NCBI RefSeq assembly: GCF_013131805.1
Contig: NZ_JABJRC010000003.1
Coordinates: 186,001 to 250,000, forward strand
Source: Kribbella sandramycini
Lineage (GTDB): Bacteria > Actinomycetota > Actinomycetes > Propionibacteriales > Kribbellaceae
Direction of reading: 5' to 3'
Length of the DNA stretch: 64,000 bases
Made by a program: the position numbers and the translations under genes. Shown here in pieces: positions 25,072 through 32,382 of this stretch; within the stretch, counting starts at the first letter, position 1; each line of letters starts with the position of its first letter. The notes beneath the pieces were generated by a model. That model did not search any database. It had not been told where the DNA came from and was given only the letters and a program-made list of their open reading frames with translations.

Positions 25072-25659
25072 ATGACGATCGATCGGCGTTCCCTGATCCG
25101 GAGCAGCGGCGCGGCCGGGTTCGGCGCGCTTGCGCTGGCGGCGGTGAGCAGCGGCACGGCGCTCGCGTACGGCGACTCCGAGGCGCAGCGCGGCCCGGGT
25201 CACGACGGCCTGCCGCCGCGTCTGTCACCCGACGAGCGGCGGCACCTGCGCATCTTCGACGAGCTGGACTTCGAGATCTTCACCGGCCAGAAATGGAACC
25301 GGCTGGACGAGAGTCACGCCCGGAACATCCGCGTGCACTGGCCGGACGGGCACTTCACCGACGGGATCGACAAGCACATCGCGGATCTGAAGGCGATGTT
25401 CGTCTGGGCGCCGGACACCCGGATCCAGCAGCACCCGCTGCGGCTCGCAACCAACGAGCTGACCGCGGTCACCGGGATCATGGAGGGCACCTTCACCCGG
25501 CCGATGCCGGACGGGAAGGGCGGCTTCATCAAACCCACCGGCAAGGCCTACAAGATCACCATGGCCACGGTCGGTATCTGGAACCGCCGCCACACCATGG
25601 ACGAGGAGCACCTCTTCTGGGACAACCAGTCCTTCAACAGCCAGATCGGTCTCGGCTGA
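25072..25659 (+). CDS. Tat-exported SnoaL-like (NTF2 fold) protein
   Basis: 195 residues with a GAAGGAG site. The N-terminus is a Tat signal (DRRSLIRSSGAAGFG, then a hydrophobic run to residue 32). The mature part has the small alpha+beta barrel pattern of SnoaL-like ester cyclases/isomerases: FDELDFEIFTGQKWNRLDESH, HWPDGHFTDGIDKHIADL and TMATVGIWNRRHTMDEEHLF. The catalytic role is unknown. It is probably controlled by the divergent HxlR regulator. The last 26 bp overlap the convergent MerR gene. Confidence 0.8.
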   Translation: MTIDRRSLIRSSGAAGFGALALAAVSSGTALAYGDSEAQRGPGHDGLPPRLSPDERRHLRIFDELDFEIFTGQKWNRLDESHARNIRVHWPDGHFTDGIDKHIADLKAMFVWAPDTRIQQHPLRLATNELTAVTGIMEGTFTRPMPDGKGGFIKPTGKAYKITMATVGIWNRRHTMDEEHLFWDNQSFNSQIGLG

Positions 25660-26020
25660 CCCCGGCGTACTCGCTGCAGTTGGCGCATCTGGTCAGGAGG
25701 TCGTGTTCGCAGCCGATGACGTGGACGAGGAAACGCTCGGCGTTCGCCAGTTGCTCGCGTTGCGCGCGGATCCATTGCAGGCGGCGTTCGATGACGCCGG
25801 TCCGGTGCGGCTCGCGGCGGTTCAGGACCTGGCGGATCTCCGGGAGGCTCATGCCGACGGCTTGGCAGGCCTGGAGGACGCGGAGGCGGTAGAGGTGGTC
25901 CTCGGTGTACTCGCGGTGGCCGGTCGCGGTGCGTTCTGGGACGACGACGCCGGCGTCGTCCCAATGCCGGAGCACGTGCGTCGCTACGCCGAGCCGGTTG
26001 GCCACCTCGCCGATCCTCAT
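25634..26020 (-). CDS. MerR family regulator with C-terminal Cys cluster
   Basis: 128 residues. The HTH MRIGEVANRLGVATHVLRHWDDAG and the wing GHREYTEDHLYRL are clear MerR features, followed by a dimerisation helix (RRLQWIRAQREQLANAERFL). The tail has three Cys residues (CEHDLLTRCANCSEY), like a metal- or redox-responsive group. It is divergent from the hydrolase gene at 26068 and should act on the 19-bp-spacer promoter between them. Confidence 0.9.
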   Translation of the reverse strand: MRIGEVANRLGVATHVLRHWDDAGVVVPERTATGHREYTEDHLYRLRVLQACQAVGMSLPEIRQVLNRREPHRTGVIERRLQWIRAQREQLANAERFLVHVIGCEHDLLTRCANCSEYAGVSRDRSGC

Positions 26021-26029
26021 CAGGCCATC

Positions 26030-26067
26030 TTGCCTTCAGGTCGACCTGAAGTTCTAGCGTCGTCGAC
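26030..26067 (+). promoter_or_regulatory. MerR-type promoter: 18-bp palindrome in a 19-bp spacer, leaderless start
   Basis: -35 TTGCCT at 26030-26035 and -10 TAGCGT at 26055-26060 are 19 bp apart, the overlong spacer known for MerR-activated promoters. A perfect 18-bp palindrome (CTTCAGGTCGACCTGAAG, 26034-26051) fills the spacer. The -10 ends 7 bases before the ATG at 26068, so the transcript is likely leaderless. Confidence 0.75.
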
Positions 26068-27057
26068 ATGGAGCCTGAGTTCGTCGACATCGGTGGTGCG
26101 CGGACTGCGACGTACGTACTGACGCCGGACGGCGAGTCCGCCGGGGACGTCGTGCTCTGCCACGGGACGCCGTGGTCAGCGCAGGTGTGGGCGGAGGTGG
26201 CGTGGCGACTGAGCTGCAGCCACCGGGTGTTCCTGTGGGACATGCCCGGCTACGGTCGCTCGCCGAAGAACGCTCCGGTCGACCTGTGCACGCAGATGCG
26301 CCGATTCGCCACGCTGGTCTCGCACTGGGGACTGGACCAGCCGCACGTCGTCGCCCACGACATCGGCGCCGCCGTCGCCCTCGGCGCCCATCTGCTGCAC
26401 GACGTCGACTACGCAGACCTCTTCCTCTGGGACGCCGTCGTCCTGGACCCGTGGGGCTCACCGTTCTTTCGCCTGGTCGCCCAGCACGCCGACGTGTTCT
26501 CCCAGCTCCCAGCCGCTCTCCACACCGCCCTGCTGGACGAGTACATCTCCGGCGCCGCGAACGACCGCCTCACCATCACCTGGCTCGACACCCTCACCCG
26601 CCCCTGGCGCGGCGCCACCGGCCAGCCCGCCTTCTACCGCCAAATAGCAGCCCTCACCCCCACCCACACCCGCCCCCTGACCGCCCGCCTCTCCCGAACC
26701 CGCTGCCCGGTCCGCATCGGCTGGGGCGCCGAAGACCCCTGGCTCCCCCTCAAACAGGCCTACAACCTCCAGTCCCAGTTCCCGGGAACCCCCAAAGTCA
26801 TCGAACTAAAAGACGTCGGCCACCTAGCCCCCGTAGAAGCCCCACAAGCTGTCGCCCATGCGATTGGCGAGTGGTTAGAGGGGGCCTCGGTGGGTCAGGG
26901 CTGTGGTGATCTGGGTGGCGGCTTGGTGGAGGTGGGGGAGGAAGTCGCGGCAGAGGGAGTCGGGGGTGGAGCGGGAGGCGTGGGCGGAGACGTTGAGGGC
27001 GGCGATGACGCGGCCGCGGGAGTTGTGGATGGGGACGGCGATGGAGCGGAGGCCTAG
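26068..27057 (+). CDS. Alpha/beta-hydrolase with Asp nucleophile (epoxide hydrolase / haloalkane dehalogenase type)
   Basis: 329 residues. The fold runs VVLCHGTPWSAQVWAEVAWRL, then FLWDMPGYGRS, and VVAHDIGAAVALGAHLL with Asp in the nucleophile place, not Ser. The acid is in GWGAEDPWLP and the catalytic His in DVGHLAPVEAP. An Asp nucleophile indicates dehalogenase or epoxide hydrolase chemistry. The true domain ends near residue 270 (about 26877). The last 60 residues are low-complexity Gly/Val/Glu, coded antisense to the end of the IclR gene, so the natural stop seems to have been lost. The divergent MerR is its likely activator. Confidence 0.8.
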   Translation: MEPEFVDIGGARTATYVLTPDGESAGDVVLCHGTPWSAQVWAEVAWRLSCSHRVFLWDMPGYGRSPKNAPVDLCTQMRRFATLVSHWGLDQPHVVAHDIGAAVALGAHLLHDVDYADLFLWDAVVLDPWGSPFFRLVAQHADVFSQLPAALHTALLDEYISGAANDRLTITWLDTLTRPWRGATGQPAFYRQIAALTPTHTRPLTARLSRTRCPVRIGWGAEDPWLPLKQAYNLQSQFPGTPKVIELKDVGHLAPVEAPQAVAHAIGEWLEGASVGQGCGDLGGGLVEVGEEVAAEGVGGGAGGVGGDVEGGDDAAAGVVDGDGDGAEA

Positions 27058-27657
27058 TTCGAGCTCTTGGTCGACCAGGGAGTAGCCGTCGGCGCGGGCC
27101 GCGGTGATGGCGGCTCGGAGGGCTTCGGGGGCTACGACGGTGCGGTCGGTGAGGGGTTCGGCGCCCAGGTCGGCCAGGTAGGCGTCGAGGTCGGCGGGCG
27201 GGAGGCCGGCCAGGAGGACTCGGCCCATGGAGGTCGGGTACGCCGGGAGGCGGGCGCCGACGCCGAGCGCGACGGTCATGATGCGGCTGGTGGGGACGCG
27301 GGCGACGTAGACGATGTCCGGCAGGTCGAGGGTGGCGATGGAGCAGGACTCGCGGGTCGCGGCGCTGAGCTCCTCCATGAAGGGGCCGGCCAGCTCGCCG
27401 AGGTCGAGGGACGACAAGTAGGCCCAGCCCAACGCGAGGACACGCGGCGTCAGCGAGAACTGCCGGCCGTCGGTACGCACGTAGCCCAACTGCTCGAGCG
27501 TCAGCAGGATCCGCCGCGCGGTCGCCGGCGTGATGCCGACCTCGCGCGCCACCTCGCTCAGCGTCAGCGCCGGAGCGGACGCCGAGAAGGCGCGAATGAC
27601 CGCGAGCCCACGCTCCAGCCCCTGCAGGAAGGTCCCGCTGGACGCCTCACCAGCCAT
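26875..27657 (-). CDS. IclR family regulator, PcaR/PcaU type
   Basis: 260 residues. N-terminal winged helix: FLQGLERGLAVIRAFSA, LSEVAREVGITPATARRILLTLEQLGYV. The effector domain has the block RESCSIATLDLPDIVYVARVP, TSMGRVLLAGL and LGLRSIAVPIHN. This branch includes the beta-ketoadipate pathway regulators PcaR/PcaU/CatR. It is divergent from the CoA-transferase operon and 64 bp away, with a palindromic site between, so it most likely controls the operon in response to a pathway intermediate. Confidence 0.9.
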   Translation of the reverse strand: MAGEASSGTFLQGLERGLAVIRAFSASAPALTLSEVAREVGITPATARRILLTLEQLGYVRTDGRQFSLTPRVLALGWAYLSSLDLGELAGPFMEELSAATRESCSIATLDLPDIVYVARVPTSRIMTVALGVGARLPAYPTSMGRVLLAGLPPADLDAYLADLGAEPLTDRTVVAPEALRAAITAARADGYSLVDQELELGLRSIAVPIHNSRGRVIAALNVSAHASRSTPDSLCRDFLPHLHQAATQITTALTHRGPL

Positions 27658-27668
27658 CGACTACCCTA

Positions 27669-27704
27669 CTTTTCGTTGAAAGAAGAACTTTTCGCTCAGC
27701 GAAA
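27669..27704. promoter_or_regulatory. Candidate IclR operator region
   Basis: TTTCGC-TCA-GCGAAA at 27690-27704 is a perfect inverted repeat. A related TTTCGTTGAAA lies about 20 bp upstream. The stretch is A+T-rich and lies between the IclR gene and the operon start, as in known Pca/Cat control regions. Confidence 0.6.
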
Positions 27705-27721
27705 TCATAGTGGAGCCGCGG

Positions 27722-28540
27722 ATGCCAAGTCCAGTCCCTCTCGACGAAGCGATAGCGACCCACGTCCGCGACGGTGACACCGTGGCACTCGAGGGCTTCA
27801 CCCACCTGATCCCGTTCGCCGCCGCGCACGAGATCGCCCGCCAGGGCCGCCGAAACCTCAAGCTCGTCCGGATGACGCCCGATGTCGTCTACGACCAGCT
27901 GATCGGCCTCGGCGTCGCCGACGAGCTGGTCTTCTCGTACGGCGGCAACCCGGGCGTGGGCTCACTGCATCGCCTCCGCGACGCCGTGGAGAAGCACTGG
28001 CCGCACAAACTCGTTGTGCACGAGCACAGCCACGCAGGCCTCGCCAACGCGTACGTCGCCGGCGCGGCCCGGCTCCCCTTCGCCGTCCTGCGGGGCTATC
28101 GCGGCACCGATCTGGAGCAGCAGAGCGACATCATCAGCCGGATCACCTGCCCGTTCACCGGCGAGGAGCTGGCCGCGGTCAAGGCGGTCAACCCCGATGT
28201 CAGCGTCATCCACGCCCAGCTCGCCGACCGCGACGGCAACGTGATGCTGTGGGGTCTGACCGGCGTCCAGCGCGAGGCGGTGCTCGCGGCCGACCGCGCG
28301 ATCGTCACCGTCGAGGAGATCGTCGACGAGTTCCCCGACCGAACCGGCGCGGTGATCCTGCCCGAGTGGGCGCTGGCCGCGGTCAGCGTGGTCCCGGGCG
28401 GCGCCTGGCCGTCGTACGCGCTCGGCTACTCGACGCGCGACAACGACTTCTACCAGCAGTGGGACGCCGTCTCCCGAGACCGCGGCGCCTTCCTGGCCTG
28501 GGCCAAGGAGAACGGACTGGAGGCGGCCGCAGATGCCTGA
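27722..28540 (+). CDS. pcaI: 3-oxoadipate CoA-transferase, subunit A
   Basis: 272 residues from the ATG at 27722, which has TGGAG six bases upstream. The frame's earlier GTG (27710) is less suitable. The sequence is the alpha subunit of family I CoA-transferases: RDGDTVALEGFTHLIPFAAA, LVRMTPDVVYDQLIG, LVVHEHSHAGLANAYVAGA, SDIISRITCPFTGEEL and VEEIVDEFPDRTGAVILPEW. It moves CoA from succinyl-CoA to 3-oxoadipate together with the next gene product. First gene of the six-gene operon, overlapping the second by 8 bp. Confidence 0.87.
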   Translation: MPSPVPLDEAIATHVRDGDTVALEGFTHLIPFAAAHEIARQGRRNLKLVRMTPDVVYDQLIGLGVADELVFSYGGNPGVGSLHRLRDAVEKHWPHKLVVHEHSHAGLANAYVAGAARLPFAVLRGYRGTDLEQQSDIISRITCPFTGEELAAVKAVNPDVSVIHAQLADRDGNVMLWGLTGVQREAVLAADRAIVTVEEIVDEFPDRTGAVILPEWALAAVSVVPGGAWPSYALGYSTRDNDFYQQWDAVSRDRGAFLAWAKENGLEAAADA

Positions 28541-29288
28541 GGCCTGGAAGAGCGCGGACATGATGAACGTCGCCGCCGCCCGCGAGCTGCATGACGGGGA
28601 CGTGTGCCTGGTCGGGGTCGGCCCGCCCAACCTCGCGGCGAACCTGGCCAGGCACACGCATGCGCCGTCCTGCCGGCTCGTCTACGAATCCGGCGCGATC
28701 GACGCGAAACCGCGCCGGCTGCCGCTGTCGATCGGGGACGACGACCTGGCCGCGACCGCGACGTCCGTGGTCTCCGTGCCGGAGATGTTCAACTACTGGG
28801 TCGGCGCCGGCCGGATCGACGTCGGCTTCCTCGGCGCCGCGCAGATCGACCGGTTCGGCAACATCAACACGACCGTGATCGGCCCGCACGACAACCCGAA
28901 GACGCGGCTGCCCGGCGCCGGCGGCGCGCCGGAGATCGCCGCCAACGCGGGCCGGGTGATCGTGATCGTCAAGCAGTCCCCGCGGACGTTCGTCGAGCGC
29001 GTCGACTTCGTCACCTCGGTCGGCTACGGCCCGACCGGCCGCGAGCGGCAGTCGCCCGGCGCCGGTCCGACGCTGGTGATCACCGACCACGGCGTCCTCG
29101 AGCCCGATCCGGAGACCAACGAGCTGACGATGACGCGGCTGCACCCCGGCGTCACCGCCGAGCAGGCGCGCGCCGCAACTGGCTGGGAGCTCAAACTCGC
29201 GGACGACGTCCAAGAGGTCCCCGCGCCGACCGAGGTCGAGCTCGACATGCTGCGCCGCCTCCGCGCCCGGGAGGTCATCGATGCCTGA
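28533..29288 (+). CDS. pcaJ: 3-oxoadipate CoA-transferase, subunit B
   Basis: 251 residues. Beta subunit of the family I CoA-transferase: CLVGVGPPNLAANLARHTHA, LVYESGAIDAKPRRLPLSIGD, the FLGAAQIDRFGNINTT segment and PGAGGAPEIAANA. The catalytic Glu is expected in the YESGAID part. It works as a complex with the subunit A product. Tight coupling (8-bp overlap with subunit A, about 25 bp to the next gene) shows an operon. The A/B pair could in principle serve other 3-oxoacids, but the pathway neighbours favour 3-oxoadipate. Confidence 0.87.
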   Translation: MPEAWKSADMMNVAAARELHDGDVCLVGVGPPNLAANLARHTHAPSCRLVYESGAIDAKPRRLPLSIGDDDLAATATSVVSVPEMFNYWVGAGRIDVGFLGAAQIDRFGNINTTVIGPHDNPKTRLPGAGGAPEIAANAGRVIVIVKQSPRTFVERVDFVTSVGYGPTGRERQSPGAGPTLVITDHGVLEPDPETNELTMTRLHPGVTAEQARAATGWELKLADDVQEVPAPTEVELDMLRRLRAREVIDA

Positions 29289-29312
29289 ACACCGCGAATG
29301 GGGTGGCTGGGA

Positions 29313-30344
29313 ATGACGTTCGTCCACACCGCCTTCCCCGCCCGCGTCGTCTTCGGCCCGGGCAGCCTGCGGCAGGTCGCGGCCGAAACCGACCTGCTAG
29401 GGGTACGCCGGGCGCTCGTCATCGCGACCGGATCGGCGCGGCAAGCGGCCGACCAAGCCCAGGCAGACTTGAAAGAACTCTTCGCCGGACGCATCGACGG
29501 CGTCCGGCAGCACGTCCCCACCGAGGTCGCCGCGGCCGCTCGCGCCAAGGCCCGCGAGACGAACGCCGACGGGATCATCGCGATCGGCGGCGGATCCGCC
29601 GTCGGCCTGGCCAAGGCGATCGCACTGGCCGGCGACGTCCGCATCATCGCGGTGCCGACGACGTATGCCGGGTCCGAAATGACACCGGTGTGGGGTGAGA
29701 CCGCCGACGGCAGCAAAACCACCGGCACCGACCTCCGAGTGTTGCCCCGAACGGTTCTGTACGACCCCGAGCTCACCATCGGCCTGCCGATCGAAACGAC
29801 CGCGGCGAGCGTGGCCAACGCCCTCGCCCACTGCGTCGAAGCCGTCTGGACCGACAAGGCGAACCCGATCACCGAGACCACCGCGGTGGAGGCCACCCGA
29901 GCGTTGAGCGAAGGCCTACGGGCAACTCTGCAGAAGCCGCAGGATATAGATGCCCGCAGCAACCTTCTGTACGGCGCCTGCCTCGCCGGCTCCGCACTCG
30001 CCCAGGCCGGCACCGGCGTCCATCACAAGCTCTGCCACCTCCTCGGCGGCAGTTACAACCTCCCGCACGCCGAGACCCACGCGGCCGTCCTCCCGCAAGT
30101 AGCTCGCGTGCAGGCGCCGAGCGTGCCGAAAGCCAAAGCCAGGTTGGAAGCAGCGCTCCAGACCGATGACCTCGCAACCGGCCTGTTCGACCTGTTCCGG
30201 CAAGCGAACATCCCGACCAGTCTGCGACAGCTCGGCCTGACCGAAGAGCAAGCCGAAGCAGCCGCGGCCAAGTTCCCGCAAGACGTCGACGAGATCCTCA
30301 CCAGAGCGTGGACCGGGACGCGGCCCGAAGGAGCAGCACGATGA
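29313..30344 (+). CDS. Maleylacetate reductase (iron-containing alcohol dehydrogenase family)
   Basis: 343 residues from the ATG at 29313 (GGGA just upstream). Family motifs: ARVVFGPGSLRQVA at the start, GIIAIGGGSAVGLAKAIAL for NAD binding, AVPTTYAGSEMTPVWGET and the metal-type His block GVHHKLCHLLGGSYNLPHAETHA. Maleylacetate reductases reduce maleylacetate to 3-oxoadipate with NADH. They are the usual partner of hydroxyquinol and chlorocatechol routes, which is what this operon contains. It ends by overlapping the thiolase start as ATGA. Confidence 0.9.
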   Translation: MTFVHTAFPARVVFGPGSLRQVAAETDLLGVRRALVIATGSARQAADQAQADLKELFAGRIDGVRQHVPTEVAAAARAKARETNADGIIAIGGGSAVGLAKAIALAGDVRIIAVPTTYAGSEMTPVWGETADGSKTTGTDLRVLPRTVLYDPELTIGLPIETTAASVANALAHCVEAVWTDKANPITETTAVEATRALSEGLRATLQKPQDIDARSNLLYGACLAGSALAQAGTGVHHKLCHLLGGSYNLPHAETHAAVLPQVARVQAPSVPKAKARLEAALQTDDLATGLFDLFRQANIPTSLRQLGLTEEQAEAAAAKFPQDVDEILTRAWTGTRPEGAAR

Positions 30345-31540
30345 GATCGGCCTACCTGCTGGACGCCGTCCGCACCCCGGTCGGCAAACTCGGCGGCGCA
30401 CTCGCGGGCGCCCGCCCCGACGACCTCGCCGCCGTCACGCTGCAAGAGCTGGCGCGACGCACCGCGATCGATCCCGGCCAACTGGACGACGTCGTCCTCG
30501 GCAATGCGAACGGCGCCGGCGAGGAGAACCGCGACGTCGCCCGGATGGCCGCGCTGCTGGCCGGCTTCCCGACCAGCGTCCCCGGGACGACGGTCAATCG
30601 GCTCTGCGGCTCCGGGCTCGAAGCCGCGATCCAGGCCGCCCGGGCGATCGAGACCGGTGACGCGAGCCTGGTGATCGCGGGCGGTGTCGAGTCGATGAGC
30701 CGCGCGCCCTGGGTCCTGCCGAAACCCGACCGCGCCTACCCGCACGGCGGCCTGCAGGCCGAGTCGACCTCGCTGGGCTGGCGGTTCATCAACCCGCGGA
30801 TGCCGAAGGAGTGGACGGTCTCCCTCGGCGAGGCGACCGAACAGCTCGCCGCGAAGTACGGCGTCACCCGCGAAGCCCAGGATCTGTTCGCACTCGCCTC
30901 CCACGAGAAGGCGGCCAAGGCCTGGGCGGCCGGCGCCTTCGACGACGAGGTCCTCCGCTGGGATCGCCTGACCGGCATCCTCCCCACGAAGCACACTCCG
31001 CTCACCCGCGACGAGTCGATCCGCGACGGCAGCACGCCCGAGCTGATGGCCAAGCTGAAACCCGCCTTCCGCGCCGACGGCACGGTCACCGCGGGCAACG
31101 CCTCCACACTGAACGACGGCGCCTCCGCCGTCCTCATCGCCGACGAAAGCACCGCCCAGCGGCTCGGAAACCCACTGGCCAGGATCGTCAGCCGCGCGGT
31201 CCACGGCGTCGAGCCGCAGTACTTCGGGATCGGCCCGGTCGAGGCGTCGAACAAGGCGCTCGCCAAGGCCGGTATCGGCTGGAACGACCTCACCCTGGTC
31301 GAGCTCAACGAGGCGTACGCCGCCCAGAGCCTGGCCTGTCTCGGGCAATGGCCCGAGCTCGACCCCGCCAAGGTCAACGTGAACGGCGGAGCGATCGCGC
31401 TGGGCCACCCGCTCGGCAGCTCCGGCACCCGCATTCTCACCACCCTCGCGCACGAGCTGAAGCGGCGCGGCGGCGGTTACGGACTGGCCACCCTCTGCAT
31501 CGGCGTCGGGCAGGGGCTGGCCATGGTGATCGAGGCATGA
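30341..31540 (+). CDS. pcaF: 3-oxoadipyl-CoA thiolase (acetyl-CoA acyltransferase)
   Basis: 399 residues, starting in an ATGA overlap with the reductase stop. The thiolase catalytic residues are all present: Cys in TTVNRLCGSGLEAAI, His in GAIALGHPLGSSGTRI and Cys in LATLCIGVGQG. It cuts 3-oxoadipyl-CoA into succinyl-CoA and acetyl-CoA, the last step of the route. The specificity is inferred from the operon context, since thiolases for other substrates look alike. The next gene begins at or just after its stop. Confidence 0.88.
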   Translation: MRSAYLLDAVRTPVGKLGGALAGARPDDLAAVTLQELARRTAIDPGQLDDVVLGNANGAGEENRDVARMAALLAGFPTSVPGTTVNRLCGSGLEAAIQAARAIETGDASLVIAGGVESMSRAPWVLPKPDRAYPHGGLQAESTSLGWRFINPRMPKEWTVSLGEATEQLAAKYGVTREAQDLFALASHEKAAKAWAAGAFDDEVLRWDRLTGILPTKHTPLTRDESIRDGSTPELMAKLKPAFRADGTVTAGNASTLNDGASAVLIADESTAQRLGNPLARIVSRAVHGVEPQYFGIGPVEASNKALAKAGIGWNDLTLVELNEAYAAQSLACLGQWPELDPAKVNVNGGAIALGHPLGSSGTRILTTLAHELKRRGGGYGLATLCIGVGQGLAMVIEA

Positions 31541-31551
31541 AAGGCAGCGCT

Positions 31552-32382
31552 ATGGACCTGCACGGAGACGAGCTGACAGACGCGGTCGTGACCAGCTTCG
31601 ACGGAAGCCTGGAGCCGCGGACCAAAGAGGTGATGAGCGCGCTGGTGCGGCATCTGCACGCATTCGCGCGTGAGGTCGACCTCACCGAGGACGAGTACTT
31701 CCTCGCCATCGACTTCCTGACCCGGACCGGTCAGATCTCCGACGACAAGCGCCAGGAGTTCGTCCTGCTGGCCGACACCCTCGGCCTGTCGATGCTGACC
31801 GTCGGCCTCGGCAGCCCGGACGCCGAAGGCGCCACCGAGTCGACCGTGTTCGGCCCGTTCTTCGTCGAGGGCTCCCCCGAGGTGCCGAACGGCGCCGATC
31901 TCGCGAACGGCGCTCCCGGACAGCCGTGCCTGGTGAGCGGCCGCGTCCTGACCACCAAGGGCGAGCCGATCGCCGGTGCGACCGTGGAGACCTGGCAGGC
32001 CGACGAGGACGGTTTCTACGACGTCCAGAAGGACGGCCTGACCGGACCGCAGAACCGCGGCCATCTGAAGACCGATGCTGATGGCAACTACTCGTTCTGG
32101 GCGGTGAAACCGGTCGCCTACCCGATCCCGGTCGACGGGCCGGTCGGCGAGATGCTGCGCGCCGGCGGCCGCGGCTGGATGCGGCCCGCACACATCCACT
32201 TCATGGTCACCGCACCCGGCTACCACCGGCTCATCACCCACGTCTTCGAGGCCGCAGACCCTTACCTGCAAGAGGATGCGGTGTTCGGCGTCAAGGATTC
32301 GCTGGTCACCGAGTTCACCGAACATCCCGATGGCCACTACTCCGTCAGCTACGACCTGGTGCTCGCCGAGGAGACGCCATGA
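31552..32382 (+). CDS. Hydroxyquinol 1,2-dioxygenase (intradiol ring cleavage)
   Basis: 276 residues from the ATG at 31552, with AAAGG seven bases upstream. An ATG at 31537, overlapping the thiolase stop as ATGA, is the alternative. The N-terminal helical dimer part (TKEVMSALVRHLHAFAREV) and the TVFGPFFVEGSPEVPNG strand are of the hydroxyquinol/catechol 1,2-dioxygenase type. Fe(III) ligands are visible: Tyr in EDGFYDVQKDG, Tyr in AYPIPVDGPVG, His in AHIHFMV and the later His in ITHVFEA. It opens hydroxyquinol to maleylacetate. The assignment to hydroxyquinol, rather than catechol, rests on the neighbouring maleylacetate reductase. Confidence 0.88.
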   Translation: MDLHGDELTDAVVTSFDGSLEPRTKEVMSALVRHLHAFAREVDLTEDEYFLAIDFLTRTGQISDDKRQEFVLLADTLGLSMLTVGLGSPDAEGATESTVFGPFFVEGSPEVPNGADLANGAPGQPCLVSGRVLTTKGEPIAGATVETWQADEDGFYDVQKDGLTGPQNRGHLKTDADGNYSFWAVKPVAYPIPVDGPVGEMLRAGGRGWMRPAHIHFMVTAPGYHRLITHVFEAADPYLQEDAVFGVKDSLVTEFTEHPDGHYSVSYDLVLAEETP

